NCBI GenBank assembly: GCA_021399435.1
Contig: JAJTUP010000023.1
Span: 744,001-808,000, forward strand
DNA: 64,000 bases
Source of the DNA: Diaporthe sp. PMI_573
Taxonomy: Eukaryota; Ascomycota; Sordariomycetes; Diaporthales; Diaporthaceae
Reading direction: 5' to 3'
Part shown: positions 10,948 through 21,723 of the stretch, one piece after another
Layout of the letters: every line of letters begins with the position of its first letter
How positions within the stretch are numbered: position 1 is the first letter of the stretch
Notes under the pieces: generated by a model
Seen by the model: only the letters and a program-made list of their open reading frames with translations
What the model was told of the DNA's origin: nothing
The model's database searches: none
Made by a program: the position numbers and the translations under genes

Positions 10948-11787
10948 TCAGTAGATCCCAGGCACAAGCTTCCACTTGACATCCTCCTTATAGCGGCCCC
11001 ACTGGTCTTTGTACCGCCGGCTCATGTAGTAGTCCAGTGAGACGATTCCGTTTCCGATGAAGTTGTGCACATGGAACGCAACCACCGCGGTGCCGGCGAC
11101 CCAACCGCCGGCCGCGAGAGCATATCCGCCCCTCCAAAGGGTGTAGCCGGTGTAGTTGATGTGCCTGGCCCAGCTCCAGAGGCCCTCCCTGCAGAGCTTG
11201 CCCTTGTGTTCCGGCTTGTCCTTGAACCTCTTGCGCTGCAGCTCTGAACCGGTCTCTAGCAGGATACCGAGGATGTACAGGACCGTACCCACGGCGACTG
11301 GCAGCGACAGCTTGGCGCGGGTGCCGGGCACAGGTACCGTCAGGGGCCTTGTCGAGAGCGCAGCAGAAGTGGCGGTTGTCAGAAGCAGCAGCGAGTTTGC
11401 GCTGTTGCAGACGGAGTTGAAAGCGGAGATGATGAGTGCGGGCTTTGGCTGGAACTCCTCCTCCGATATGTAGGTGAGCCAGAATATCTGCTTTGTTGCG
11501 GAACCGACAGCCATTCCAAGCAAGATAAGTCTTTCGAGGGGGAGGCCGAGCTGGTCGATTATCTTGAAGCCCGTCCGCGTGACCACGGCTGCGCTGAGGG
11601 GTATCGTTGATATTCCAAGTTTCGCAAGAAATCCCGTCCCGAGTCCATGAGCGAGAATGCTATACTGGAGGAGCGGGTCGATCGCGCGCAAACCGATAAA
11701 GGTCGAGGTGCCAAGGGGACTTGGTCCCTTGACGCCTCTGGCGATGAGGTCGGCCTTAGGCCTGTATGGCGGTGGTGATCCAGGCAT
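10948..11787 (-). CDS. DUF1295 / steroid 5-alpha-reductase-like membrane protein
   Basis: A single-exon gene of 279 residues, start ATG at 11787. Several hydrophobic segments are spread along the chain. The C-terminal half carries the pattern seen in DUF1295 proteins: GILLETGSELQRKRFK, then WARHINYTGYTLWRGGYAL, and a terminal YYMSRRYKDQWGRYKEDVKW. This family is related to steroid reductases and to ER isoprenylcysteine methyltransferase-like membrane enzymes (family knowledge). Substrate and reaction cannot be told from sequence. The length is normal and no defects are seen. Confidence 0.9.
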   Translation of the reverse strand: MPGSPPPYRPKADLIARGVKGPSPLGTSTFIGLRAIDPLLQYSILAHGLGTGFLAKLGISTIPLSAAVVTRTGFKIIDQLGLPLERLILLGMAVGSATKQIFWLTYISEEEFQPKPALIISAFNSVCNSANSLLLLTTATSAALSTRPLTVPVPGTRAKLSLPVAVGTVLYILGILLETGSELQRKRFKDKPEHKGKLCREGLWSWARHINYTGYTLWRGGYALAAGGWVAGTAVVAFHVHNFIGNGIVSLDYYMSRRYKDQWGRYKEDVKWKLVPGIY

Positions 11788-12857
11788 CGTGTACTGCTCG
11801 AGGCTTCATGTGGCCGGAGAGTACAGTGAACGAGAGGCGCAAGTGCGACAGAGGTAGGAGAGAATTAAAGGAGGTTATTATCTATGATGCATTAAGTGAG
11901 ACCAAGTCATCAATTTGTATGAAAGCAGACGCTAAGTTATCGGGCTGTCTGAGCTCAGACTGAGCCTCGACAATCAGACCACATGTGAGAGCGCAGCTGA
12001 GTCGCAGACCCCCCCCACCATTCCTTCCGCCACCCCACCAGTGCATCCTATCCCACTAGGGGTGTCCCAGTCCGGCCCTTTTCCTATTCCCCGTTCACGA
12101 TCGAGCTTCTCAGTGAACCAAACCAGGTAGTCCGGGGTGAGTACGTACCTACAACGAAGCACCTGATGAATGGGCTTGGTTACCCGGCTTCCTTTCGTGA
12201 TGGATGATCGTGGCACCACTCGGCTCCGACCTGTCATTTCGAGAGGCCAAGAAACATGCGGCCCCCGCCCGCGATCCTGAGGCCCAGCACACATGATATT
12301 TCTGGCACTGTTGCTTTTCGGGCGGAGGGAGGATCTTGACCCGAAGTTGTGGTCCTGCCTTCTCCCCAAAGGGCTGAGAACAGACCGAATTTGGCGACGT
12401 TGGACGGTAAGTCTGCTTGGACTGGATCCGTCACGCTGGAAGCTCCGAACGTTGTTTCAGCTTGCGTCATGACGCAGGCACAGTCCGTATTTGGACTTCG
12501 CGTCAAGTATAAGCCCACCCGACGGGAATGGATGTTGCCTGCTGGAATGGGTTGCTTATATATAGGCCTAATATATATTTTAAAATATTGCCTACATTTG
12601 CGCCATATTTAACTTTGGGAGAAAATGATTCCGATTTTTAAATACATCTTACTTTATTATCTGGGCTTCCTATAGTGATCACTCGAAGGGTATAGTAGTA
12701 GTGTAGATAGGTTTTTTGGGTGGGTCTTAAGGCTGGCCCCCCAAGACCTGCTAAGGGCCCAAGTAGGCAACTCGTATGCTATCTGCTTCCTGTGCCCAAC
12801 GGTGACCATTGTCACCATGTATTTCACGTAGAGATGACACTCTTCAGAAAGGCAACA
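11788..12857. other. Intergenic region, nothing recognised
   Basis: The first part is the promoter region of the DUF1295 gene. From about 12550 the sequence becomes more AT-rich (tatatatttt-type tracts). Short open frames show no convincing coding character. Confidence 0.5.
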
Positions 12858-13490
12858 TCAACCTAGATGTAGGACGACTGGAGAGTGGTTGCCATCATCA
12901 TCACTGGCGACACTGACATCCTCATCGCTGTGGTACCAATTGTCCCAACTATCATCCCCCTCATCCTGCGAGTCATCCTTGTCCAAACTTAGGCGTGCTG
13001 CCTTACGCGCCGCTCTTTCTATCTCAATACGAGCGTCCTCATCATCACGTACAGCCTTCAAAGCCGTGTATGCCTGAGAAATGCAGAGCTTTGCGTGATC
13101 CGTGCTGGTCTGTATTTCTGCATCTGGTGCTTTGTTGAAGAAAACGTCCACAGAGCAAATGTTCTTGCAAGACTCCACAAGTCCTTCCAGCATTGTGTTA
13201 TATTTCGTTAGCTGGTCTGCTTCTTCCCTGGTAGTCTCTGCACATTCCAACTCCACAGTAAGATGCTGAACAGCTACACGAATGCTTGTGGTTAGGAACC
13301 ATAGGTAGCTAGAAGTAAAATGACGACCTCTCACAGTAACATGAGAGAGCTTGTGTCTAAAAAGTGGTCTAGTCACCTCGTTGTAAACGAGACGATTAAC
13401 AAGGCGGAGTTGAAGATACCCAGACGGGGACGTGCCTGATACACACTACCCAAGGATGTGGACGATGAGCTCAACCAGAAGACGAGCCAT
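12858..13490 (-). pseudogene. F-box-like protein gene with an in-frame stop
   Basis: From the ATG at 13490 the frame reads MARLLVELIVHILG, resembling the first helix of an F-box. It is followed at once by TAG (13448-13446). The same frame then stays open for 196 more codons with GYLQLRLVNRLVYNEV and FTSSYLWFLTTSIRVA, as in fungal F-box proteins, ending in a Ser/Asp-rich acidic tail. No GT-AG intron of plausible length removes the stop. CAG to TAG or TGG to TAG is the direction expected of RIP. F-box proteins recruit substrates to SCF ubiquitin ligases (family knowledge). At about 210 codons it is short for the group. If the stop is a sequencing error the gene could be intact. Confidence 0.6.
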
Positions 13491-14445
13491 GTTCAGAAGC
13501 CCTCTATGAGTTTGGTGCTGAGATGATGTTAACGCCGGTGGGATTGTTGATGTGTTGTGGTAAACCCTGATAGACATGGATTCATGTCAGTATTGACAAG
13601 AGTAGTCTTCTCAAAATCAGAACAGGACTACTGAAGGCGAAATACACAGTGTACTTGTTAAAAGTAAGGCACCTAGGATATCAAGGCAACATAGCAGCAG
13701 TATTCCTTATTCACAATAGGCACCCAGAAAATTGAGGCAGCTATACAACATTTTTTTTTAAGGCCTAAACCTTGTATACAGCACAGCACGGGCTCTGATC
13801 CACACATCATTTGCCAGTCTGGGACATAAAGCTGTTACCTTTAGTTAAGAATTCAGACATACAATATACAAAAAAGAACTAATCTCTATCAATAGTGCTG
13901 CCATTGAGAATGGCTTGCAAGGAGAGACATCATCCTTCAGCCACTGTTACCAATGTATTCGTCCAGAGCACAGTCACCTTGTTTCAGTATTCCCCTTTAT
14001 GAGCATTAACGATGCGAACAATTGTGATTCCGAGGTGCACAAAGCCCTTGTGGCTTTTGTCAGACTGCACAGCTGGTATGAGCGCCTCCAGCCCGCCGCC
14101 TTGGGAGATCGGAGCTGTTATCCCTAAGTCAGTGCCTACATCAGGGGTTGTTGCTTCCGTTGTTTAAGCGTTAGCGACACAGGTCCATGAAAGGAGCTCC
14201 TCTTGGTTACCGTCACAGGCGAGCTTGCTGAAAATAAGTCTCATGCTGCTCGTGAAAAGGCTCAGATCTAGCCCGACTGTAGCCTGACTGGTGCTGGTCC
14301 TGGCAGATAAAAGGGCGCGACTCCCTTCCACCGGCTTCGGCTCGAGCCTGTACTCGCACAAAGTCGAATACGCCAACCTGCCCAGCCACAAACACCACGA
14401 AGATCCCACACATATCTCACACACAATACCCAACTTACCACAGAC
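13491..14445. other. Intergenic region
   Basis: Mildly AT-rich sequence between the broken F-box gene and the next plus-strand gene. A TATA-like gataaaag lies near its right end; no other feature is supported. Confidence 0.5.
14306..14313 (+). promoter_or_regulatory. TATA-like box
   Basis: The motif gataaaag lies 133 nt upstream of the ATG at 14446 in GC-rich DNA, a usual distance for a fungal core promoter with a short 5' UTR. Confidence 0.35.
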
Positions 14446-14886
14446 ATGGCAGACTACGAGGCCAACCTGAGACGGCTACACGAGATGCAAGTCCTTGCCC
14501 AGCCAGGAGCGGTGCGACTTGAAGGCGTCACGATCCCTGCCCACTATGAGCCCGACAACATCAGCCCGAATCTTGCGTCCAGCCTCATCCGCCTCGCCAT
14601 CGAGATGCAACTCAGGAACATCCCCCTCAAGAAACTCTGGGCGCACCATGATGGCGTCCTCGAGCCGCTCATGCACCCGCAGCACAACTTCTCAGGCATC
14701 AACTCAAGGCACCTTGGGATCCAGATCGTCAATCACGCCATCGCGCAGATCACTACCCTCGGTCCCCCGGCAAACATGGTAGAGAACGGCGGCAGTGTCT
14801 TCTGCGTGTCCAAGCTCAAGTTCTGGGGACTCATCGGCCTCTCGGTCGGCCTCTCTATCATATACGCAGCCTTCAGCTGCGAGTAA
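14446..14886 (+). CDS. Unrecognised small tail-anchored protein
   Basis: A 146-residue single-exon frame with GC-rich third positions typical of this genome's genes. The first 120 residues are soluble and amphipathic, with no recognised domain. One hydrophobic helix (about 125-143, FWGLIGLSVGLSIIYAAF) sits at the very C-terminus and is followed only by a few residues, so the protein looks tail-anchored with a cytosolic N-terminal domain. It is the first of six unrecognised genes between 14 and 23 kb. I do not know its function. Confidence 0.6.
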   Translation: MADYEANLRRLHEMQVLAQPGAVRLEGVTIPAHYEPDNISPNLASSLIRLAIEMQLRNIPLKKLWAHHDGVLEPLMHPQHNFSGINSRHLGIQIVNHAIAQITTLGPPANMVENGGSVFCVSKLKFWGLIGLSVGLSIIYAAFSCE

Positions 14887-15644
14887 GGCAGCAGATCAAA
14901 ACAGATCGGTGGATCGCGCCTCGCCACCCATCTCACAACGAAGTCCATAGGCCTGCCCGGACAGAGGCACACAGGGCGCAGGTGCTTGGGACAAAACCAA
15001 GGAGGAACGTGTTAAAGACAGGAAGAGGGGGGGGGAGGGAGGACGTAATGCTAACTCTGAAAACAACTGGTAATGAGTCCGAGTAGATAGGAGTCAAATG
15101 TCAAACCTGGCACCAGAAGTCCTTTTCCCCACTTTGTAAACAAATCTCAGCAGTCGCCGAGAGCATCCACCCTACTACCACTTGCCGATTCCCATGTAGA
15201 ATATGACCCCTAAGTGCAGAATGTAGCGCATCAGCCCGCGTGAAAAAGACAGGAGGGAAGCAACACAGACTGAGGCTTTTCTGCGCTCTGAGATCCCAGT
15301 GTAGTTTACGTATCGGTGATGTGCCGCCCTCGGGGGCCATAGCGAAAGCAGCAGTGAGTCGCGTGCAGTGTTGGACTTCAACTATGCTATTTTCTCAGTC
15401 CAATGTGACGCCAACCCGGAACCAACAAATGCCCGTGTCATAAACCCAGCGCATTTTTGAGATTCGTCATATGGACTGGCTGATTTGTGCACCCATGATC
15501 TCCAGCTCTGCTACCCAGTTTCTGCGGCGTCTTCCGATGGAAGACCGAGGAAAAAGATTTCTTCCATTTTCTGCATAAGGGGTTGTTCTTGGTGTATTTC
15601 ACAGACTTTGCAACCATTGTCTATGGGCACCGAAGCCACTATAG
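14887..15644. other. Intergenic region, possibly degraded transposon DNA
   Basis: No gene is seen. The right part may be the decayed N-terminal half of the pogo-like relic that follows, but I could not follow a frame. Confidence 0.4.
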
Positions 15645-16034
15645 GTTCGAGTTTATGGGAACATTGGACGCTTTGCGTATAAGCCTTACGTGGTTTATTT
15701 GCCTCCACATACCTCGCATGTGCTTCAACCTCTTGATTTAGGTGTGTGCTTATCGCTGAAGACGGCATACAAGAACGAAGCCGACAAGCTCAGTTTCCTC
15801 TTTGAGAACATATTGACGGGAAAGCAGCTGCTTATTCTCTGCTGTCAAAGAGCACAATTGAGTGCCTTTACGGGGGAAACCAAAAGAAACATACGTAGTG
15901 GATGGCATGGGACTGGTTCGTGGCCAGTTAATATGGCGAAGCCACTCCTCAACGGCAGTTTGTCAGGAAACGCCGCCAAGGAGGTCAGGGAGGCGGAAAT
16001 GAAGATCTCCACGAGAAGAGGAGGCTGGGAATAG
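15645..16034 (+). mobile_element. Relic of a Fot1/pogo-type (DDE_1) transposase
   Basis: Translation from 15645 gives YVVYLPPHTSHVLQPLDLGV, the hallmark around the second catalytic region of pogo/Fot1-class DDE transposases. It is followed by SLKTAYKNEADKL and the typical GTGSWPVNMAKPL near the C-terminus. The frame opens just after a stop codon and nothing recognisable of the N-terminal HTH half remains, so this is a 5'-truncated, inactive copy. No terminal inverted repeat was identified. Confidence 0.85.
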
Positions 16035-17627
16035 TCACCCCAGTACATATTATCATAAGGAAAGCATTATTATAGACACACAGTGTTCCCCGAAAACCCT
16101 ACATGTTATACCATGTTTTAAACCAGAGCGATTATTTAGTCCATGTGTGATAGCTGCTCTCTATAAAAGTTGAAACGAGCCCTAACTTGAGGATCGTCGA
16201 TGTTCAGGCAATCCAGAGGGCGCAAATTGCAGCCGGAGAGATTGGGACCAAGTCATGTGATAAACGAAGGCTCGTAAAACACTTTGGAAGCAAGAGATTG
16301 CATCTTGACGGCGATGTTTGGCGATTCAGAAGACGACGAAGCCGAGTAGTAGTTGTGGTGGGTGAGCGATTTGGGTGCGTCAAATGTACACCTGGGCAGT
16401 GGCTGATTTGTCCGACTTGGAGTCAATAATTCCACTCACCGACATCTGTGACCACCTTTTACTCTACAATTACTGGTTTTTCTTCCTTGTCTACTTTTTT
16501 CTTTTTTTTTTCGTTTTCCATACCCATTCTCCTACAAGTATATTCACTGAGCAAAGTAGTTCAATGGCCGATTCGTAACTGAGAAGGACAGGAAAAGAAG
16601 TTATTAAGATGGTTATCAAAAAGACCTCTTTCTTATTAAGGAACAAGATTGGTTATGATATCCCCTCCTTTAGGGCCTTATTACCAAGCGGTATACACCT
16701 GGCAAGCCGAGAGTAGTTTTGCATGGTGATAAAAACTGCTCTGCCCCTAGGAGAGAGCAGGAGTACCCGTCCAACCTTTCTGGTAGTGTTGCTTGGACTT
16801 CTGTGCATACGCTGGAGTGTGGCACGATGTTGGTGTAGATGGGCTTATTGGTTGTAGTTTGCAAGTCCCGAGGTTTGACCCTCGCACGGCTTCAGGATAT
16901 CTGGTGGTCTGGCTGACGGGCCTGCTGTCGCTGTGGCCAGTCTCAAGCGTACAAGTGCTTTTGCAGCCTCACAACCTCCTTTGCGTACAAACAACCGCCC
17001 ACCACCCAAACTTCACTGAATCAATTGAATGATCGTCAAAATCAGCCTATTTAGCATCAAAAATATAATCTAGTCGGTCAGATCTCGTTCTTTTTAGCTA
17101 CCTAGGTATCATCACGATTGCATAGGTCCCGGAATACTCAGGCCACAGTTGGGGAGAATGTCGTCGACAACGAGGGCAACGAGGAAACGTAGGACGAGAT
17201 ACGAGATCGTGGTGATCAGAGACTACTTGGGCCCTAAACAAACATTGGAAAATCGAAATTGTGGCGATATAGTGCTGTTGAGTGTATAGGAATGATAGCA
17301 CGCATGATGAGTATTTTTGAGTGTGTGATAGTGTGATCAGGTTGTGAACATTGGTGGCGGGCGAATTTACGTGCACATGGGGCGGCATGCTTAGTCAGGT
17401 CGAGGGAGTGCAGCCTCCATTTGATCGACCGCTTTCCTTTCCCTTTAAATAATGTTAAGGTTGTGACGTTGAATAAGTTAAGTTGGCAATCACAAAGGTA
17501 GGAAGAAAGCAAGCCTTCCTCCAAGCCACCAAGGCGCATTGGAAAGAGTCTAAAGAAGGGCAAATAGGAAAACCATCTCTTTCTCCTCACATAAGCCGAG
17601 TGTCTCTCCCAATGTCTCCACTTCCTT
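16035..17627. other. Intergenic region, nothing recognised
   Basis: Mixed composition with pyrimidine tracts around 16480-16520. Short frames on both strands are not convincing. A stretch at 16865-16890 resembles the T-arm of a tRNA but no full cloverleaf could be folded by eye. Confidence 0.45.
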
Positions 17628-18931
17628 TCAGATCGCCTCAGCAAGCCCCCAGCCAGCCGGCGTGGGAAGATGTTCCAGCGGCGCCTTGGCCTCATACGTC
17701 TCTGCACTCATCCTTTCCAGCCACTTGTCTATGGGCCGGGAGATGTCCCACGGCGGAGGCAGCCTGAAGATAATCCTCCAGTCCTCCCCGTCTATGTGCT
17801 CCTCGGATCTCCAACCAGCGTTTGTCATTACGTCCAATAAGGTTTTCAGCGCCATCACGCGCCCCTGAACAGCATCTATGGCCACAATGATGTCATCAAT
17901 GGCCGAGATCATATGTTTGAGATGAGGTATGAAGGCAGAGAACCTGGTCACCGTCGTCCTGCTGGCATGAGCGTCCCGGGACCACCCCTGGGGATGGCAG
18001 TCCTGGGATACCAGCTCCAGGGCCTCCACGATCTGCGAGCAGTTCCCCCTCAGTGATAGCAGGTCGCGCCGGATGATGCGGTTGAACGACTGCCAGCGGC
18101 CTTGCTCTGCAACGAGGAGCCTCAGCGCCGGCGCATACCTGGTACCCAGCTCCCCCGCAGCTGCCTCGTCGGGAGAAGGCCTTGTCAACATGTTGCTGCC
18201 GGAGTCGAGGTCGAGGTAGAGGGTGAAAAGTGGGTGCGCAGCAGCGGCCTCAAGGTCGCCAAGTGGGCTATCCCCTCATGCATCTCCTGGGCATGATGAA
18301 GCGATCTGGAAAGCCCCCTGCACACATCTGAGATGTTGCCGGCCGGGCCGAGGCCGCACTTGACCCCCAACGTGCAGGCCATAAAGACCTCGTGCTCTAT
18401 CAAGTAAAAGACCCAGTCCTCGTCGCCGGGATGGAACCTTAAGTACAGGTTTGCCAGGTCTTCGTCGGGTGCCTTGTACACGAGCTTGGCTGGTACCTGG
18501 TCACAGGACGCCCTGGCTGCGCAGAACGGGCCCAGGAGCGGCGAGTAGAGGTCGAGAATCGACCCGATCTGTTGGCCGACGGCGAGCGTGACGGTCTTGG
18601 TCGGAGGAGGTGCGTCGTCGGGGACAAACTCGAAGAAGGCCTGTATGGCACAAGCAATGCAAGCCACAATTAAGCACCATCGGCGGAGCTTCAAAAGGAC
18701 GGCCCTACGAGTGTCGTCCATGGCGGGGTGTTTGGTTGAGGTCGAACTCGCGCGTTGCTGCCGGGCTTTGTTGTCGCAAGGGCTGTCCTCGGCTGCGTTC
18801 GAGCCCGCGCGATTGGGAGCATCTGTCTGAATGGCCATGTGCGCCGAAGGGACGTCTGAACCGTGATTGTTGAATCTAGCACTACCAGCTGCAGTGGCAG
18901 GACTTGGTGTCGGAGAGTTGGGCGGATACAT
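17628..18931 (-). pseudogene. Unrecognised single-pass membrane protein gene with a one-base frameshift
   Basis: Two overlapping frames make one protein. The upstream frame (18931 to 18185) has a Pro/Ser-rich N-terminus, a membrane helix (WCLIVACIACAIQAFFEF) and a Cys-containing lumenal part. The downstream frame (to 17628) is open from about 18290 and continues with FTLYLDLDSGSN, then RRDLLSLRGNCSQIVEALEL and a helical region. The overlap contains no usable GT donor. One extra base in the A run at 18226-18229 would join the frames smoothly. The locus is therefore either a recent pseudogene or carries a homopolymer sequencing error. Combined length would be about 430 residues. The start at 18931 is the first in-frame ATG; an upstream exon is possible, since an AG acceptor context precedes it. 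Family and function are unknown. Confidence 0.6.
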
Positions 18932-19310
18932 CTCGAAGGCCTTCTGGGCCAGGAACCACGTCGGTATCTGTCGGTGACCCAGAAACAAAGCGTCATCGGC
19001 CACACCCCACGGTATGTGTGTCTGCCAAAGAACTCACTCACACTATGCATTGCCAAGCCGCAAGCAGTGAAAGAAAAGATGACTAGTCGACGGGTGCTGA
19101 AAAAGCCACGGAGTGAAAGACAAGGACATCTCAAACCCTCTGACAACTCACCCAACCGCCAACACCAACCGCCAACGCCCCGTATCACCTTGATATGTAG
19201 AACTTCCTCACCGCCACCTCCCAGAATGAAAAAAAAGAACTGATCTGTCAACCAAGGAAATCCCGGCTAGCAAACCAGCTACCGCCTGGTTCAACAACGG
19301 AAATCCACAA

Positions 19311-20103
19311 TCACTGCCTAGCCGCCCTCTCACCCACGAGGAGGCGGCGGAGAGCACGAACCGTCTTCTTGACACGCTTCCTGTTGCACGCGTCGTAGAC
19401 CTTTTCTAGGCACTCGACGAGGTTGAGGAGCTGCCGACCGAGATCGCCGCTCATGAGGCCTGGCGGCAGTGTCAGTCCAGACTTCCCACGGAGTGTGTCT
19501 CAGGGGCCTGCCTCCCTACCTGGTTCCCCCTCTGCATACCGATTCGAGCCATCTGGGTTGGGCTTCATAAAGGCCATCAGCCACTGGCAGGGCCCAATCT
19601 GGTGGTGAGCCCCGATTGGGCAGCCTTTGCTCCTGAGCCACTGTTCAACAGCAGCCTGGCGATGCGTCCACACGGGCAGCTTGGCATCCCAGGAATACAT
19701 CCCGTGGCGGAGGACTATGGCACCATGCAAATAAGCAAACCCAACCAGCGCCCGCACGAGCTGCTCAAACTGCGTGACAATATACGCCTGTGTCGGCCGG
19801 TCATCACAGTCCTCTATAGCACGATACAGCGTCCCACCTCGAGCGGCCTCTTGCGCCACGTTGGCCAAACGTCTCGGGTGCAGGTTCTCGTCGATGTTGC
19901 CCGGGTGTATTTCAAAAGTGCGTAGCAAGACCAAGACTGTCGCGATCTCCCTGATGCAGAATGGGATGACGAAGTCGTCCCCAGCGTTGGCGCCGGCGGC
20001 GATCTGGGCCATCGGGATGCCGCACACGGCCTGCCTGCATCTCAGCTGCAGCCGCACTGACAGGGAGGGGACCACTTACGTTCGCACCGCTGGCGTCACA
20101 CAT
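19311..20103 (-). CDS. Unrecognised protein of about 230 residues
   Basis: Inferred exons are 20103-20080, about 20030-19520 and 19459-19311. The donor of intron 1 is GTAAGT. Intron 2 (19460-19519, 60 nt) has an ACTGACAC branch and a CAG acceptor, and restores the frame to GLMSGDLGRQLLNLVECLEK. The product is mixed alpha-helical, with FVIPFCIREIATVLVLLRTF and ending in a basic RKRVKKTVRALRRLL segment. No signal peptide or domain is recognised. The ATG at 20103 is only 22 bp from the ATG proposed for the plus-strand gene, so one start is probably wrong; the internal ATG at 20012 and the upstream ATG at 20220 are alternatives. Strong GC3 supports coding. Confidence 0.55.
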
Positions 20104-20125
20104 GTTGTGTTTTCTTGCTTGCAAA

Positions 20126-20808
20126 ATGCCTGATCCGTCCTCTCCTGCCCGGGCACCACCAGGAGACGGGCACCCATCAGTAATATCCCAGCGGCAGCAG
20201 TTTGAGTGACAAAGGCTCATTGTCCAAGACCAAACAGGCCAGTCCCACCGGTACTCCCGACACAAAGGGACAGCCCTTTGTCACGCAACCATGTCAGGGG
20301 ACTGACATCGCACCATGCCCGCGAGTACGACGTAGAGGATGTGGACAGCACGGAGGACGGGTCCACCGCGGAAGAGTTACAAACCAGCCCCATTCCAGGC
20401 ACACGGGCATGGAGAAAATCTGTCGCTGATCCGGAGGTATGTTGCCCCACCAGAGCATGCGTACCAGCCCTGACACCCTGCCCGAAGAACCCCGTCGATA
20501 TCGGCTTCAACACCTACGACGAAGGCTCACTCCAGGCTTACCTGTCCGCCCTCGTCAGCGAGCTCGTCAACGAGACGCCGACCCGGCACGACTTGCACAA
20601 CCTGACGCTGAGGTTCTCGTCCCCGGGCAAGGCCGCCCCGGCGCAAGTCCTACAGCGGCTCGCGAGCTTCATGAAGCTTGCGGGCGAGACGCTGCAGGCC
20701 GAGCTGGCGGCTGTGCGCGCTGACCAAGCTGTGAGCACTGCAGACCCGAGCAAAGCTCAATGGTCGGCAGACCTGCTCACGGTCTTCTCGACCGTTCCCC
20801 GCATGTGA
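20126..20808 (+). CDS. Unrecognised protein, exon structure tentative
   Basis: The best supported part is 20329-20808, with GC-rich third positions, including DIGFNTYDEGSLQAYLSAL and LRFSSPGKAAPAQVLQRL, ending at TGA 20806-20808. No ATG opens this frame. A first exon from the ATG at 20126 joined through an intron of about 148 nt (GTAATA, branch CTGAC, acceptor GCGAG) gives a continuous frame. A GTATGT donor after ADPE (about 20437) suggests a second, in-frame 51-nt intron. The product is acidic in its first half and helical in its second, without membrane segments. It is divergent to the minus-strand gene at 19311-20103. I do not recognise it. Confidence 0.5.
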
Positions 20809-21219
20809 GCCAAACCGAGCAGCAGATACAGTCATAGCTGCTGTTGTGGTTGTTGCCGTTGTGGTGTATCCAAGTGCGAGTAGTTAATGGTAGTGACCGC
20901 TATCCATGCGTCGGGGCCGATAAGTAGACTACCACATAATCTTGGTGCTTGGGGCAATTGCTGCAGGTGAAGGGACGCTGCGGTTGAACCCAAGGCTTGA
21001 AGCACTAGAATAGCTGTACGCCGAGCTTATCTGGGCCCAGCTGCCACTCTGAATCAGCAAGCTCCCAGCAGACCGCACGCAAGTATGACCAGGAACTCAT
21101 CAAGTCCTGAGCCTGGTCGTGCCATATACTCAGGAACATGCTGTTTACCCCTAAGTAGACACCGTCTAGTATGATGCATACCGCCCAGGTGAGCTCGCTA
21201 GCGGTTATGGCAGAGAGAT
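20809..21219. other. Intergenic region, nothing recognised
   Basis: The 3' flank of the preceding plus-strand gene. No gene or repeat is evident until the degenerate array that starts near 21220. Confidence 0.45.
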
Positions 21220-21440
21220 CAGGTGTGGAAAGGTACAGTGTCTTGGGAGATGTAGTACTTAAAAGATACGGTGTCTTGAATGAAGGTACAGTACCTCGAG
21301 AGACGAAGATGCGATTTCTCGAATGAAGACGCAGTGCCTCGAAGGAAGATACAGTGACTTGCGAGATGAAGATGCAGTGTCTGGAGAGGTGAAGATAGAA
21401 TTTTCGAAGGGATGAAGTGCAAGAGATGAAGGTTGAGTAG
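21220..21440. repeat. Degenerate tandem repeat, about 20 bp period
   Basis: Variants of gaagatacagtgtctcgaga recur about ten times (for example gatacggtgtcttgaatgaa, gaagatgcagtgtctggaga). The spacing drifts between about 18 and 23 bp. Both strands contain frames through it, but these reflect the repeat and not coding. It separates two of the unrecognised genes. Confidence 0.7.
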
Positions 21441-21723
21441 TTAGGTCTCGAGAGATGGATAGTGGAAGGACCAAGATTGTTGAACTTCTACTTGCTTGCT
21501 ACGTCCCCCCCCCCAGGCAATGAACCAGAAACGTTGGGCCTCAGAGAGGCAAGCTGCTTGCATGACGGCCGTTCCAACCCCTTAATTTCCCAAAAACCAG
21601 ATCAACTACAGCATTTGTCCTTTGGCCGGGTCCAAGTCAGAGCCAGCACGCGAGAGACGTGTTCAGGCTAGACGGGACAACAACCCACGCCCAGAGGAAC
21701 ACCACACACTCACCACCACACAC

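Noticed and set aside
13900..14130. Plus-strand 70-codon frame in the intergenic region
   Set aside because: Short, random-looking product with no neighbours or signals to support it.
16850..16900. Possible tRNA
   Set aside because: gaggtttgaccctc looks like a T-arm, but I could not find matching acceptor, D and anticodon stems.
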